Below the pieces are notes generated by a model. The model did not search any database. It had not been told where the DNA came from and saw nothing but the letters and a program-made list of their open reading frames with translations. 64,000 bases of DNA from CAWDZK01 sp963726615 (GTDB taxonomy: Bacteria > Actinomycetota > Actinomycetes > JACCUZ01), in assembly GCA_963726615.1 (NCBI GenBank), contig CAVSCX010000005.1, forward strand, positions 1 through 64,000, read 5' to 3'. The position numbers and the translations under genes are program-made. Positions 52,166-60,861 of this stretch are shown here, piece by piece (position 1 is the first letter of the stretch; the number at the start of each line of letters is the position of its first letter).

Positions 52166-53251
52166 GTGCCCGACCGTCCCCTGATCGTCACCGCCGACCC
52201 GGGGCTGCTCGACGAGCTGCTCCGGCTGTCCGCGCTGGCGGGAGCCGAGGTGCAGGTCGCGCCGGACGCGGGTGCGGCCCGCCCGTCGTGGCACCGCGCT
52301 CCGCTGGTGCTGCTCGGCGTCGACGTGGTCCCCGGGCTGATGACGGCGGCTCTGCCCCGGCGCCCCGGGGTCGTGCTGGTTCCGCGGGCCGGTCCGGAGG
52401 AGCGGACGGCGTGGGACGCAGCGGCGGTGCTGGGTGCCGAGGCCGTCCACGTCCTGCCGCCGGCCGAGGGGCTCCTGGTCGACCGGCTGCTCGGTGCCGG
52501 CGCCGAGGTCGGCGCCCGTCCCGGCCGGACAGTCGCGATCGTGGCCGGCGCGGGCGGTGCCGGCGCGTCGACCCTCGCTGCCGCGCTGGCAGTGTCAGCC
52601 GCCCGGGAGCTGCCCGGTGCCCGGATGCTGCTCGTCGACGTCGACCCGCTGGGCGGCGGCCTGGACCTGCTCCTCGGGGCGGAGTCCGCAGCCGGGCTGC
52701 GCTGGCCGGCGCTGGCGGGCACCCGGGGACGATCCGGTGCCGACGAGCTGCGGGCGGTGCTGCCGGCTGTTGCCGGCGCGACTGTTCTGTCCTGGGACCG
52801 GGGCGACCCCGTCGACCTGCCCGTCGAGGCAGTGGAGTCGGTGCTGGCGGCGGGACGCCGCGGTCACGACCTGGTCGTGCTCGACCTGCCACGGGCCGGC
52901 GGTCCCGAGGTCGACGCGGCGTTGTCCACCGCCGACGCGGTGCTGCTCGTGGTCCGGGCCGACGTACGGGCGGCGGCGGCCGGGTCCCAGGTCGCCCGCC
53001 GGCTGTCCCGCCGCGTGGCCGACGTCCGTGTCGTGGTCCGCGAGACCCCGTCGTCCCGGCTGCCCGCCGGACCGGTGGCCCAGGCGGTGGGGTTGCCGCT
53101 GGCGGGCAGGCTCGGCGTCGAGCCCGGGCTGGCCGCAGCCCTGCAGCGCGGCGAGCCGCCGGGCCGCGCGCGCGGTCCGCTGGCCCAGCTGTGCCAGACG
53201 TTGCTCGCCGAGCTTGTCCGGCACCGGGACGGGCTGGGCGGCGCCGCGTGA
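52166..53251 (+). CDS. Ssd/CpaE (TadZ)-like protein with degenerate P-loop
   Basis: The 361-residue protein starts best at GTG 52166 (GGAGG five nt upstream). It has an N-terminal receiver-like domain without phospho-site (RPLIVTADPGLLDELLRLSA) and a MinD/ParA-type domain: VAGAGGAGASTLAAALA, LLVDVDPLGGGLDLLLG and LVVLDLPRAGGPEVDAAL. The P-loop lacks both Lys of KGGxGKT. It is the homologue of Rv3660c (Ssd) and of CpaE/TadZ, which localise Tad pilus assembly. Coupled by GTGA to the TadA gene. Confidence 0.88.
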   Translation: MPDRPLIVTADPGLLDELLRLSALAGAEVQVAPDAGAARPSWHRAPLVLLGVDVVPGLMTAALPRRPGVVLVPRAGPEERTAWDAAAVLGAEAVHVLPPAEGLLVDRLLGAGAEVGARPGRTVAIVAGAGGAGASTLAAALAVSAARELPGARMLLVDVDPLGGGLDLLLGAESAAGLRWPALAGTRGRSGADELRAVLPAVAGATVLSWDRGDPVDLPVEAVESVLAAGRRGHDLVVLDLPRAGGPEVDAALSTADAVLLVVRADVRAAAAGSQVARRLSRRVADVRVVVRETPSSRLPAGPVAQAVGLPLAGRLGVEPGLAAALQRGEPPGRARGPLAQLCQTLLAELVRHRDGLGGAA

Positions 53252-54411
53252 CTGCAGTCGACGACGCCCTCGCCGCCCGCGTCGGAGAGCGGCTGGCCCG
53301 CTCAGGCGAGCCGCCGACAGCAGCAACTGTCACGGCGGCGCTACGCGCGGAAGGCATCGTCCTCGGGAGCGCCGGCACGGCAGCGGTGGTGTCGGAGGTG
53401 CGCTCCGAGCTGGCCGGCTTCGGCCCGCTGGAGCCGCTGCTCGTCGACGAGGCGGTCACCGACGTCCTCGTGAACGGTCCGGCCGAGGTCTGGCTGGAGC
53501 GCGGCGACGGACTCGTCCGGGCGCCGGTCAGCTTCCGGGACGAAGCCGCCGTGCGCCGGCTCGCGCAGCGGCTCGCGGCGTCCGCCGGGCGCCGTCTGGA
53601 CGTCGGCAGACCCACAGTCGACGCGCGGCTGCCGGACGGCGTCCGGCTGCACGCGGTGCTGCCGCCCGTGTCGTCCAGCGGCACCCTGATCAGCCTGCGG
53701 GTGCTCCGCCGCCGGGCCTTCACCCTCGCCGACCTGGTCGAGGTGGGCACCGTCCAGCCCGCGCTCGCCGGGGTCCTCGACGGGCTGGTCGGGAGCCGGC
53801 TGTCCTTCCTGGTCACCGGCGGCACGGGAAGCGGCAAGACCACCTTGCTGACCACCCTGCTGTCGCGGGTGGCGCCGAACGAGCGGATCGTGCTCGTCGA
53901 GGACTCCGGCGAGCTGGCGCCGGAGCACCCGCACGTCGTCAGGCTGGAGGCGCGCACGGCCAACGTCGAGGGAGCCGGCGCCGTCGGACTGCGCGACCTG
54001 GTCCGTGAGGCGCTGCGGATGCGGCCGGACCGGATCGTCGTGGGGGAGGTCCGCGGCGGCGAGGTCGTCGACCTGCTGGCGGCGCTGAACACCGGTCACG
54101 ACGGCGGCTGCGGCACGGTGCACGTGTCCGCCGCTGCCGCCGTGCCGGCCCGGCTCGAGGCGCTGGCGCTCGCAGCAGGACTGCCCCGGGAGGCCCTGCA
54201 CAGCCAGCTCGCGGCGGCAGTGCAGGTGGTCGTGCACCTGGCTCGCGCCGCGGCCGGCCCGAGGGTGGTGCGCGAGGTCGCCGTCCTGGTGCGCGGGCCG
54301 GACGCCTGGTGCCGGGCCGTGACCGCCCTCGAGGTGCACGGCGACACGGTGGTCGAGGGACCGGCGGCGACCGATCTGCGCGCCCTGCTCGCCGGCCGGC
54401 CGGGTCGATGA
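53248..54411 (+). CDS. tadA: Tad pilus assembly ATPase TadA/CpaF
   Basis: The 387-residue protein is a type II/IV secretion ATPase. It has FGPLEPLLVDEAVTDVLVNG near the N-terminus, Walker A VTGGTGSGKTTLL, the Asp box VLVEDSGELAPEHPHVVRLE, and Walker B with RMRPDRIVVGEVRGGEVVDL, followed by a His box (LNTGHDGGCGTVHVS). It powers assembly of Flp pilins at the inner membrane. Overlaps with the ssd and tadB genes show a single operon. Confidence 0.95.
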   Translation: MTAVDDALAARVGERLARSGEPPTAATVTAALRAEGIVLGSAGTAAVVSEVRSELAGFGPLEPLLVDEAVTDVLVNGPAEVWLERGDGLVRAPVSFRDEAAVRRLAQRLAASAGRRLDVGRPTVDARLPDGVRLHAVLPPVSSSGTLISLRVLRRRAFTLADLVEVGTVQPALAGVLDGLVGSRLSFLVTGGTGSGKTTLLTTLLSRVAPNERIVLVEDSGELAPEHPHVVRLEARTANVEGAGAVGLRDLVREALRMRPDRIVVGEVRGGEVVDLLAALNTGHDGGCGTVHVSAAAAVPARLEALALAAGLPREALHSQLAAAVQVVVHLARAAAGPRVVREVAVLVRGPDAWCRAVTALEVHGDTVVEGPAATDLRALLAGRPGR

Positions 54412-55232
54412 TCCCCGTCCTGCTGTGCCTGGCGATGGCGGCCGCCGCCGGGACGGTGCTGGTGCCGGACCGGGCCGGACCGCTCCGGCGGCTCGCGTCG
54501 GCCGGTGCCCCGGTACCCGACGCCGCAGGCCGCGGCGGGACGGTCCGACCTGGCCGGGCGCCGCGCGTCAGCGTCGTGGCCGCGTGCCTCGCCGGGGTGC
54601 TGGTGTGGCCGGGTGCGGGGCTGCTCGCGGCCTCGGCTGCCGTCGCCGTCGCCACCGCGGCCTGGTCGGTGCGGCGACGTCGGCGGGCCAGCCGGGCCGA
54701 CCAGCTCCGGGCGGCCGTGGTGGACCACCTGTCCGCGCTTGCCGCCGAGCTGCGGGCCGGGGGCCGGCCGTCGCAGGCCCTGGCCTCGGCCTTCGGGGAC
54801 GCCCCGGCGGAGCTGTTGCCGGTCTCGGTCGCGGCGCGCAGCCCGGCGTCCGACCCGGCCGCCGCCCTCGACGCCGCAGCCCGCGAGCCCGGCGGCGCAG
54901 CGCTGTCCGACCTCGCCGCGGCCTGGCGGGTCGTCGCGACGACCGGTGCGGGACTTGCCGGAACGGTGGACCGGCTGGCCGCCTCGGCCCGGGCCGACGC
55001 CGCGGTACGCCGGGAGGTCGCCGCGCAGCTGGCCGGGCCCCGCGCGACGGCCGCGCTGCTGTCGGCGCTGCCCGCCGCGGGTGCCGGCCTCGGCGCGGCC
55101 CTCGGGGCCGACCCGCTCGGGTTCCTGGTCCGGAGCGGAGCCGGGCAGGTCTGCCTGTTCGTCGCGGTCCTGCTCGTCTGCGTGGGCACGGTGTGGACCG
55201 AGGCCATCGCTTCGCAGGCCGAGCCCTGGTGA
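54408..55232 (+). CDS. Tad pilus membrane protein TadB-like
   Basis: The 274-residue protein starts at ATG in an ATGA overlap. It has helices at the N-terminus (IPVLLCLAMAAAAGTVLVP; SVVAACLAGVLVWPGAGLLA), a cytoplasmic GspF/T2SSF domain (VDHLSALAAELRAGGRPSQA; AWRVVATTGAGLAGTVDRLA) and C-terminal helices (GQVCLFVAVLLVCVGTVWTE). TadB and TadC form the inner-membrane platform. Confidence 0.88.
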   Translation: MIPVLLCLAMAAAAGTVLVPDRAGPLRRLASAGAPVPDAAGRGGTVRPGRAPRVSVVAACLAGVLVWPGAGLLAASAAVAVATAAWSVRRRRRASRADQLRAAVVDHLSALAAELRAGGRPSQALASAFGDAPAELLPVSVAARSPASDPAAALDAAAREPGGAALSDLAAAWRVVATTGAGLAGTVDRLAASARADAAVRREVAAQLAGPRATAALLSALPAAGAGLGAALGADPLGFLVRSGAGQVCLFVAVLLVCVGTVWTEAIASQAEPW

Positions 55233-55957
55233 GCGCCTGGGCGTCGGTGGTGGTGCTCGCCGCGCTGGCGGGCCTGCTGCTCCCGGCGCCCGGACCCGCC
55301 GAGCTGCTGCGGCGCCTGAGCGACTCGCTCCCGCGGGCACCGACAGGCCCGTCGGTGCCGTCGGTGCCGCGCACCGTGCCGCGGACGCTCGCCGTCCTCG
55401 CTGCCGTGGCGGTGCTGGCGTCGCACGCTGCGGTGGCCACGCTGGCCGCCGTGCTCGCGCTGGCGACCTGGCTGCCGGCCGCACGGCGTCAGCGCGCCCT
55501 TGCGCGCCAGCAGGCCCGGCTCGGGCGCGACGTGCCACGGGCGGCGGAACTTCTCGGCAGCTGTCTCGACGCCGGACTCGCGCCCGCGGCGGCGCTGGCA
55601 GTGGTGGGCGACGCGGTCGGCGGGCCCGTGGGCAGCCGGCTGCGGCTGGTCGCAGCCGTGCTGTCGGCCGGCGCCGAGCCGGCGTCGCCGTTCCGTGGCG
55701 GGGCGGCCGACCCGGTCGACCGTCTCGTCGCGGCGCTGGCGAGGGCCGCCGCCACAGGTGCGCCGCTCGCCGCTGCCGCGCGCGGCATCGCCTCGGACGA
55801 GCGCGACCGGTCCCGCGGGGTGGCGGCCGAGCGCGCCAGGGCGGCCGGGGTCCGGGCGGTCGGCCCGTTGGCGGTCTGCTACCTGCCGGCGTTCGTCCTC
55901 GTCGGGGTCGTGCCCGTGGTTGCCGGGCTGGCCGGCTCGTGGCTGGAGCGGCCCTGA
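55229..55957 (+). CDS. Tad pilus membrane protein TadC-like
   Basis: The 242-residue protein starts at GTG overlapping tadB. It has N-terminal helices (ASVVVLAALAGLLLPAPGPA; LAVLAAVAVLASHAAVATLA), a GspF domain (PRAAELLGSCLDAGLAPAAA; VDRLVAALARAAATGAPLAA) and a terminal helix (YLPAFVLVGVVPVVAGLAGS). It is the second platform protein. After it a 168-nt gap precedes the pilin gene, so pilin may have its own promoter. Confidence 0.88.
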   Translation: MSAWASVVVLAALAGLLLPAPGPAELLRRLSDSLPRAPTGPSVPSVPRTVPRTLAVLAAVAVLASHAAVATLAAVLALATWLPAARRQRALARQQARLGRDVPRAAELLGSCLDAGLAPAAALAVVGDAVGGPVGSRLRLVAAVLSAGAEPASPFRGGAADPVDRLVAALARAAATGAPLAAAARGIASDERDRSRGVAAERARAAGVRAVGPLAVCYLPAFVLVGVVPVVAGLAGSWLERP

Positions 55958-56125
55958 CCGTCCACAGGCCACCGTGGCCGGCCGGCCGTCCACAGATCGG
56001 CCCCGCGCGCCCCGGGCCGGGGCGGTCCGGCGCGACGGTGGTCCAGGAGGCGGCTCCCGCCGCTCTCGGTGTGCCGCCGGTCGCGGCGCACCGTGCGACA
56101 CGAGGCACAGCGAGGTGCGAACGCG

Positions 56126-56338
56126 ATGATGCTGCCGAGGCGGGGCGAGACCGGACCGGGGCCGGAGACGAGACGCCACCGATCGCCGGTGGACGCCGGC
56201 ATGACGACCGCGGAGTACGCCGTGGGCACCGTCGCCGCCTGCGGTTTCGGCGGCATCCTCTACAAGATCCTCACCAGCACCGAGGTGGCCGCGCTGCTGC
56301 GGGACGTCATCGTCCGGGCTTTCGGTCAGGCGTTCTGA
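56126..56338 (+). CDS. Flp-type prepilin (DUF4244)
   Basis: The 70-residue protein starts at ATG 56126 (GAGGT upstream). A charged leader ends in DAG, followed by M-T-T-A-E-Y: a class III prepilin cleavage site with Glu at +5, and then a hydrophobic helix (YAVGTVAACGFGGILYKIL). This is the major Flp pilin of the Tad system. DUF4244 proteins always accompany actinobacterial tad genes. The processing peptidase is not in this window. Confidence 0.9.
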   Translation: MMLPRRGETGPGPETRRHRSPVDAGMTTAEYAVGTVAACGFGGILYKILTSTEVAALLRDVIVRAFGQAF

Positions 56339-56341
56339 CCG

Positions 56342-56776
56342 ATGTGCGGTACCGGCAGGCCCGGCCGGGGCCGGCGCCGGCGCCTGGCGTCGGCGACCCG
56401 GCTGCGCGCCGACCCCGAGCGGGGCACCGCGACCGCCGAGCTGGCCGTGGTCCTGCCCGCCGTCGTGCTCGTTGCCGTGCTCGGCGTCTGGTCGGTGCTC
56501 GTGGGGACGGCCCAGCTCCGGTGCGTCGACGCGGCGGGTGTCGGCGCCCGCGCCCTGGCCCGGGGCGAGCCGGCCGACGTCGTCCGGTCGGTGGTTGCCG
56601 GGCTCGCCCCGCCGGGCGCGAGGGTCCAGCTCCGTGCCGACGCCCGGCTGGTCGTGGTCGAGGTGCGGGCCTCGATCCCCGTCCCCGGCCCGTGGCCCGG
56701 CGCCGTGGTGGTCGGCGACCGTGCCGTCGCCTGGGCTGAGGGAGACGTGGACCCGTCGACGGTGCCGGGCGGATGA
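56342..56776 (+). CDS. TadE-like minor pseudopilin
   Basis: The 144-residue protein has a basic N-terminus, then the TadE signature ERGTATAELAVVLPAVVLVA, which holds a Glu-containing prepilin-type hydrophobic segment, and an exported domain with one Cys (AQLRCVDAAGVGARALARGE). It follows the pilin gene by 3 nt and overlaps the next gene (ATGA). It is a probable minor pilin or assembly factor. Confidence 0.88.
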   Translation: MCGTGRPGRGRRRRLASATRLRADPERGTATAELAVVLPAVVLVAVLGVWSVLVGTAQLRCVDAAGVGARALARGEPADVVRSVVAGLAPPGARVQLRADARLVVVEVRASIPVPGPWPGAVVVGDRAVAWAEGDVDPSTVPGG

Positions 56777-57147
56777 GGTCCGGGCCGGTCGGCCAGCGGG
56801 GCTCGGCCGGGCTGCTGCTCGTCTGGGTCGCCGGACTCGTGGTGTTCGCGACGTCGGTCGCTGCCGTCTGGGGCGGCGCTGTCATCGCCCGGCACCGGGC
56901 CGGCCGGGTCGCCGACCTGGCCGCTGTCGCGGCGGCTGCCTCGGCGGCGTCCGGCGCGGTGGACCCGTGCCCCGCGGCCGTGCTGGTCGCGGCCGCGCAG
57001 CGGGCGCGGGTCGAGTCCTGCCGGCCGAGGGCCGACGGGTCGGTCTCGGTGGTCGTGGTCGTGGCCGGCCCCGCCCCCGGCGGACTGCTCGGACTGGCCC
57101 GGACCGGACCGGCGCGGGGCCGGGCGCGAGCGGGCCCGGCCCGGTGA
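56773..57147 (+). CDS. Tad-locus membrane protein (Rv3654c-like)
   Basis: The 124-residue protein starts at ATG overlapping TadE. It has GQRGSAGLLLVWVAGLVVFA (membrane helix with the RGSA start of pseudopilin-like proteins), an Ala-rich part HRAGRVADLAAVAAAASAAS, and two Cys (VDPCPA, VESCRP) that may pair outside. The C-terminus is low-complexity Gly/Arg. It is the last gene of the tad cluster; the helicase-side gene follows on the opposite strand. Confidence 0.82.
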   Translation: MRSGPVGQRGSAGLLLVWVAGLVVFATSVAAVWGGAVIARHRAGRVADLAAVAAAASAASGAVDPCPAAVLVAAAQRARVESCRPRADGSVSVVVVVAGPAPGGLLGLARTGPARGRARAGPAR

Positions 57148-57202
57148 CCGGATCGGCGGCCAGTGGCCAGCCGTCAGCGGCCCGCGGTCAGCGATCTCCC
57201 GG

Positions 57203-57736
57203 TCAGGGATCGTCGCGGTGCCGGCCGCTGGTCGAGGTGGCCGTGCTGTCGCGGGAGCCGAGGTCGGTGGTGTGGTCCACGACGCGGTCTCCCTCGACGT
57301 GCCGCGGGCGGTCGTCGACCGCCGCGTCGTCGACAGCGGCCGGGCCCGTCGCTGCGCCGGTCGCCGGCGTGGCGGCAGTCCCGCCGCCGGCGGTGGTCCT
57401 CGCACGCCCGGCAGCGACCTGCTGGCTGAGCCGCTCGTTCTCCGCGCGCAGCGTGGCCCGCTCCTCCTCGATCTGCGACACCGACTCCTTCTGCCGGTTG
57501 CGAGCCTCCTTGCGCTCGAGCCGCTTGCGGCGCGACCGGCCCAGGGAGGAGAAGATCAGCCAGACCCCGAGGAAGAAGACCAGCATGGTGGCCAGGCCGG
57601 CGACGAAGACGCCGCCCACGGTGGTGTCGGCCGAGAGCCCGAAGACCTCGATGGTCGCCGACTCACCGCCGTCGTAGAGCGCACCGGCGGTCACTGCGCC
57701 GGCACCCAGGATGAACAGCAGCCCGATGATCGCCAT
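57203..57736 (-). CDS. Two-helix membrane protein with coiled coil
   Basis: The 177-residue protein starts at ATG 57736. Two transmembrane helices (IIGLLFILGAGAVTAGALY; VGGVFVAGLATMLVFFLGVW), a basic stretch RSRRKRLERKEARNRQKE, a coiled coil SQIEEERATLRAENERLSQQ and a Thr/Ala/Asp-rich tail follow. It looks like LapA-type (DUF1049-like) membrane proteins. It converges with the tad cluster and is separated by 103 nt from the helicase stop. Function unknown. Confidence 0.75.
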   Translation of the reverse strand: MAIIGLLFILGAGAVTAGALYDGGESATIEVFGLSADTTVGGVFVAGLATMLVFFLGVWLIFSSLGRSRRKRLERKEARNRQKESVSQIEEERATLRAENERLSQQVAAGRARTTAGGGTAATPATGAATGPAAVDDAAVDDRPRHVEGDRVVDHTTDLGSRDSTATSTSGRHRDDP

Positions 57737-57839
57737 GGGAGGAAGCTCCTTTCGCTGCTGCCCCCATGCCCCACCCGCCGCTGGGCTAAGCCACCCGGCT
57801 GGGTGAGGGGTCCGGTCGGGAAGCATGACAACGGCGACA

Positions 57840-60239
57840 TCACCGACGGAGCCGGACACCGCCGGACGGCAGCGGTCCCGGCGCGCCCGCGAGGACGACA
57901 TCGAGCAGCCGGACGGCTCCAGCCTTGTCCAGCGGTTCGTTGCCGTTGCCGCACTTGGGTGACTGGACGCACGACGGGCAGCCGTCGAGGCACTCGCAGG
58001 ACGCGATCGCCTCGCGGGTCGCTCCCAGCCAGGCCACCGCTGCGGCATGCCCCCGCTCGGCGAAGCCCGCGCCGCCGGGGTGGCCGTCGTAGACGAACAC
58101 CGTCATCAGGCCCGTGTCGGCGTGGTGCGCTGTCGACACCCCGCCGATGTCCCACCGGTCGCAGGTCGCGAACAGCGGCAGCAGCCCGATCGCGGCGTGC
58201 TCGGCGGCGTGGGCGGCGCCGGGCACGTCGGCTACCGGGAGACCGGCCCGCTCCAGGCCGGCCTCGTCGACGGTCCACCACACGGCGCGGGTGCGCAGCC
58301 GCCGGGGTGGCAGGTCGAGCGGCTCCTCGCCCAGCACCTCGTTGGTGACGACCCGACGCCGCAGGAACGAGACCACCTGGGTGGTGACCTGCACGGTGCC
58401 GAAGGAGAGCGTCACGTGCTCCCACGCGCCGGTCCGGGCGGTCTCGACGACGTCGACCTCGGTGACGTCGCGGGCGACGGTGGTCCAGTCCGGCTCGGCC
58501 CGCCCGACCCGGGCGACCTGCTCGTCGAGGTCGAGGCTGGAGACGAGATAGGTCTCGCCCTGGTGCACGTAGACAGCCCCCTCGTGCACCGTCGCGTGCG
58601 ACGACGCGCCGTCGACCGTCCCGAGCAGCCGGCCGGTGCCCTCCTCGACCAGCCCCACCGGGCCGGCGCCCACCCCGCGGATGTCGGCCAGGTCGCTGGC
58701 GCGGTCGTTGCGCGTCCAGTAGAGGCCGGTGTCCCGGCGGCGCAGCAGCCCTCGGGCGACCAGCTGCTCCGCGACCTCGTCGGCGTCGGGCGAGAAGAGC
58801 CCGAGCTCGCCGTCGGCCAGTGGCGGCAGCTCGGCTGCGGCGGCGCACAGGTGCGGGGCCAGCACATAGGGGTTGCCCGGGTCCAGGACGGTGGTCTCCA
58901 CCGGCTGCCCGAACATGGCCTCCGGGTGGTGCGTGAGGTAGGTGTCCAGGGGGTCGTCCCGCGCGACGAGCACGGCCAGCGCGTCCTGCCCGGCCCGGCC
59001 GGCCCGCCCGGCCTGCTGCCACAGCGACGCCCGGGTGCCCGGCCAGCCGGCGAGCAGCACGGCGTCCAACCCGGCGATGTCCACGCCGAGCTCGAGGGCG
59101 TTGGTCGAGGCGACGCCGAGCAGGCGCCCCGACTGCAGGTCGGCCTCGAGGGCCCGCCGCTCCTCGGGGAGGTAGCCCGCGCGGTACGCCGCCACCCGGT
59201 CCGGGAGCTCGGGGTCGATCTCGGCCAGCAGCCGGCGGGCGGTGGAGGAGACAGTCTCGGCCGCCCGCCGGGACCGCACGAACGCCACCGAACGGACGCC
59301 GTCGCAGACCAGGTCGGCGAGAAGGTCGGCCGCCTCGGCAGTCGCCGAGCGGCGAACCGGGGCGCGGTGCTCGCCGGCCAGCTCGGTCAGCGGGGGCTCC
59401 CACAGCGCGAAGAGGAGCTCACCGCGAGGCGACCCGTCGTCGGTGACCGGCACGACGTCGCGGCCGACCAGCCGGGCCGCCGACACCTCCGGGTCGGTGA
59501 CCGTCGCCGAGGCCAGCACGAAGACCGGGTCCGACCCGTAGTGCGCGCAGATCCGCCGCAGCCGCCGCAGCACCGCGGCTACGTGCGAGCCGAAGACCCC
59601 TCGGTACCGGTGGCACTCGTCGACCACGACGTACTGGAGGTCGCGCAGGAACCGGGCCCAGCGCGGGTGCCCGGGCAGCAGGGAACGGTGCAGCATGTCG
59701 GGGTTGGTGAGGACGTAGGACGCGTGCCGGCGGACCCAGTCGCGCGACTCGCCCGGGGTGTCGCCGTCGTACGTCGCGGCCCGGACCGCCTCCAGGCCGA
59801 GCCCGGTCAGCGACCGGAGCTGGTCGGCGGCCAGCGCCTTGGTGGGGGAGAGGTAGAGGGTGGTCGGCGGGGTGGCGAGCCCACCTCGGTCCGCCGCGTC
59901 CAGCACGCCGGTCAGAGCCGGCATCAGGTAGCACAGCGACTTGCCCGAGGCCGTCCCGGTCGAGACGACGGTGGACCGGCCGGCGCGCACGTGCTCGGCC
60001 GCCCGGACCTGGTGGGTCCAGGGCTGCTCGACGCCGGCCTTGACCAGTGCGTCGACCAGGTCGGCGTGCACCCAGCCCGGCCACACCACCGGCCGGCCGG
60101 GCCGGCCGGGCACCCGCTCGACGTGGGTCAGCCGGTCGCGCCGGCCAGCCGGGGCCAGCAGCCGCGCGAGCCGCTGCTCGGCCACCGATGCGGCCGGCGC
60201 CGCGTCCGGAGGTCCTGCGGTGGGGTCGGTGGGCGGCAC
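57840..60239 (-). CDS. DEAD/DEAH-box helicase with DUF1998 (MrfA/Hrq1-like)
   Basis: The 799-residue protein starts at GTG 60239, 6 nt after a CAGACT -10-like box. Superfamily 2 motifs: STGTASGKSLCYLMP (I), LSPTKALAADQLRSL (Ia), VVVDECHRYRGVFG (II, DECH), LASATVTDPE (III), LGVASTNALELGVDIAGLDA (V) and QQAGRAGRAGQ (VI). The C-terminal DUF1998 domain has the four-Cys zinc cluster in CECLDGCPSC. MrfA/Hrq1 helicases act in repair of DNA crosslinks. The homologue is Rv3649. A divergent STAS gene lies 215 nt away. Confidence 0.94.
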   Translation of the reverse strand: MPPTDPTAGPPDAAPAASVAEQRLARLLAPAGRRDRLTHVERVPGRPGRPVVWPGWVHADLVDALVKAGVEQPWTHQVRAAEHVRAGRSTVVSTGTASGKSLCYLMPALTGVLDAADRGGLATPPTTLYLSPTKALAADQLRSLTGLGLEAVRAATYDGDTPGESRDWVRRHASYVLTNPDMLHRSLLPGHPRWARFLRDLQYVVVDECHRYRGVFGSHVAAVLRRLRRICAHYGSDPVFVLASATVTDPEVSAARLVGRDVVPVTDDGSPRGELLFALWEPPLTELAGEHRAPVRRSATAEAADLLADLVCDGVRSVAFVRSRRAAETVSSTARRLLAEIDPELPDRVAAYRAGYLPEERRALEADLQSGRLLGVASTNALELGVDIAGLDAVLLAGWPGTRASLWQQAGRAGRAGQDALAVLVARDDPLDTYLTHHPEAMFGQPVETTVLDPGNPYVLAPHLCAAAAELPPLADGELGLFSPDADEVAEQLVARGLLRRRDTGLYWTRNDRASDLADIRGVGAGPVGLVEEGTGRLLGTVDGASSHATVHEGAVYVHQGETYLVSSLDLDEQVARVGRAEPDWTTVARDVTEVDVVETARTGAWEHVTLSFGTVQVTTQVVSFLRRRVVTNEVLGEEPLDLPPRRLRTRAVWWTVDEAGLERAGLPVADVPGAAHAAEHAAIGLLPLFATCDRWDIGGVSTAHHADTGLMTVFVYDGHPGGAGFAERGHAAAVAWLGATREAIASCECLDGCPSCVQSPKCGNGNEPLDKAGAVRLLDVVLAGAPGPLPSGGVRLRR

Positions 60240-60297
60240 CCGGCGAGTCTGGCACCGGCCCCGGACACGACGGCCGCGCCGACCGGGGGCCGACCGG

Positions 60298-60319
60298 GGG
60301 CGGTGCCGCGGCACCGCCC
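60298..60319. other. Perfect 22-nt palindrome between helicase and STAS genes
   Basis: The arms GGGCGGTGCC (60298-60307) and GGCACCGCCC (60310-60319) are separated by two bases; a GACCGGGGGC direct repeat precedes it. It could be an operator or an RNA hairpin in the leader of the plus-strand gene. Confidence 0.5.
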
Positions 60320-60454
60320 GCCCCGGCGTCCGGCGGTCGGGCACCGCCGGGTGTCCGGGAAGCGCCGGAGGCCGGGATGGTTGAATGCGACCGGTCACGG
60401 GGCAGGACCCGTGCACAGCGTCCGGCTCAGACCGCATCCCTGCAGGAGGACTTC

Positions 60455-60796
60455 GTGGACCTCTCCCTCTCGACCCGTTCCGAGGGTGACCGCACGATCG
60501 TCGAGGTTGGCGGCGAGATCGACGTCTACACCGCGCCGCGGCTTCGCGAGCAGCTCGTCGACCTGGTGGCCGACGGCAAGTACCACCTCGTGGTCGACAT
60601 GGAGCGGGTCGACTTCCTCGACTCGACCGGCCTCGGGGTCCTGGTGGGCGGACTCAAGCGGGTCCGGGCGCACGACGGCTCCCTGCGGCTGGTCTGCACC
60701 CAGGAACGGATCCTGAAGATCTTCCGCATCACCGGGCTCACCAAGGTCTTCCCCATCCACTCCTCGGTCGACGAGGCGGTCAGCGCGACCGAGTGA
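60455..60796 (+). CDS. Anti-sigma factor antagonist (STAS, BldG/RsbV-like)
   Basis: The 113-residue protein starts at GTG behind AGGAGGA. It is a single STAS domain: VEVGGEIDVYTAPRLREQLV, the phosphorylatable Ser in FLDSTGLGVLVGGLK, and ILKIFRITGLTKVFPIHSS. In Streptomyces the BldG protein at a similar location controls several anti-sigma kinases. Phosphorylation at the Ser switches partner binding. The RsbW-like gene follows 65 nt downstream. Confidence 0.93.
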   Translation: MDLSLSTRSEGDRTIVEVGGEIDVYTAPRLREQLVDLVADGKYHLVVDMERVDFLDSTGLGVLVGGLKRVRAHDGSLRLVCTQERILKIFRITGLTKVFPIHSSVDEAVSATE

Positions 60797-60861
60797 CGCG
60801 CCCCCTGCCCCGCAAGGTGGGACCCCCAGGACGACGAGCACCGCACCGAGGAAGGTCCAGC

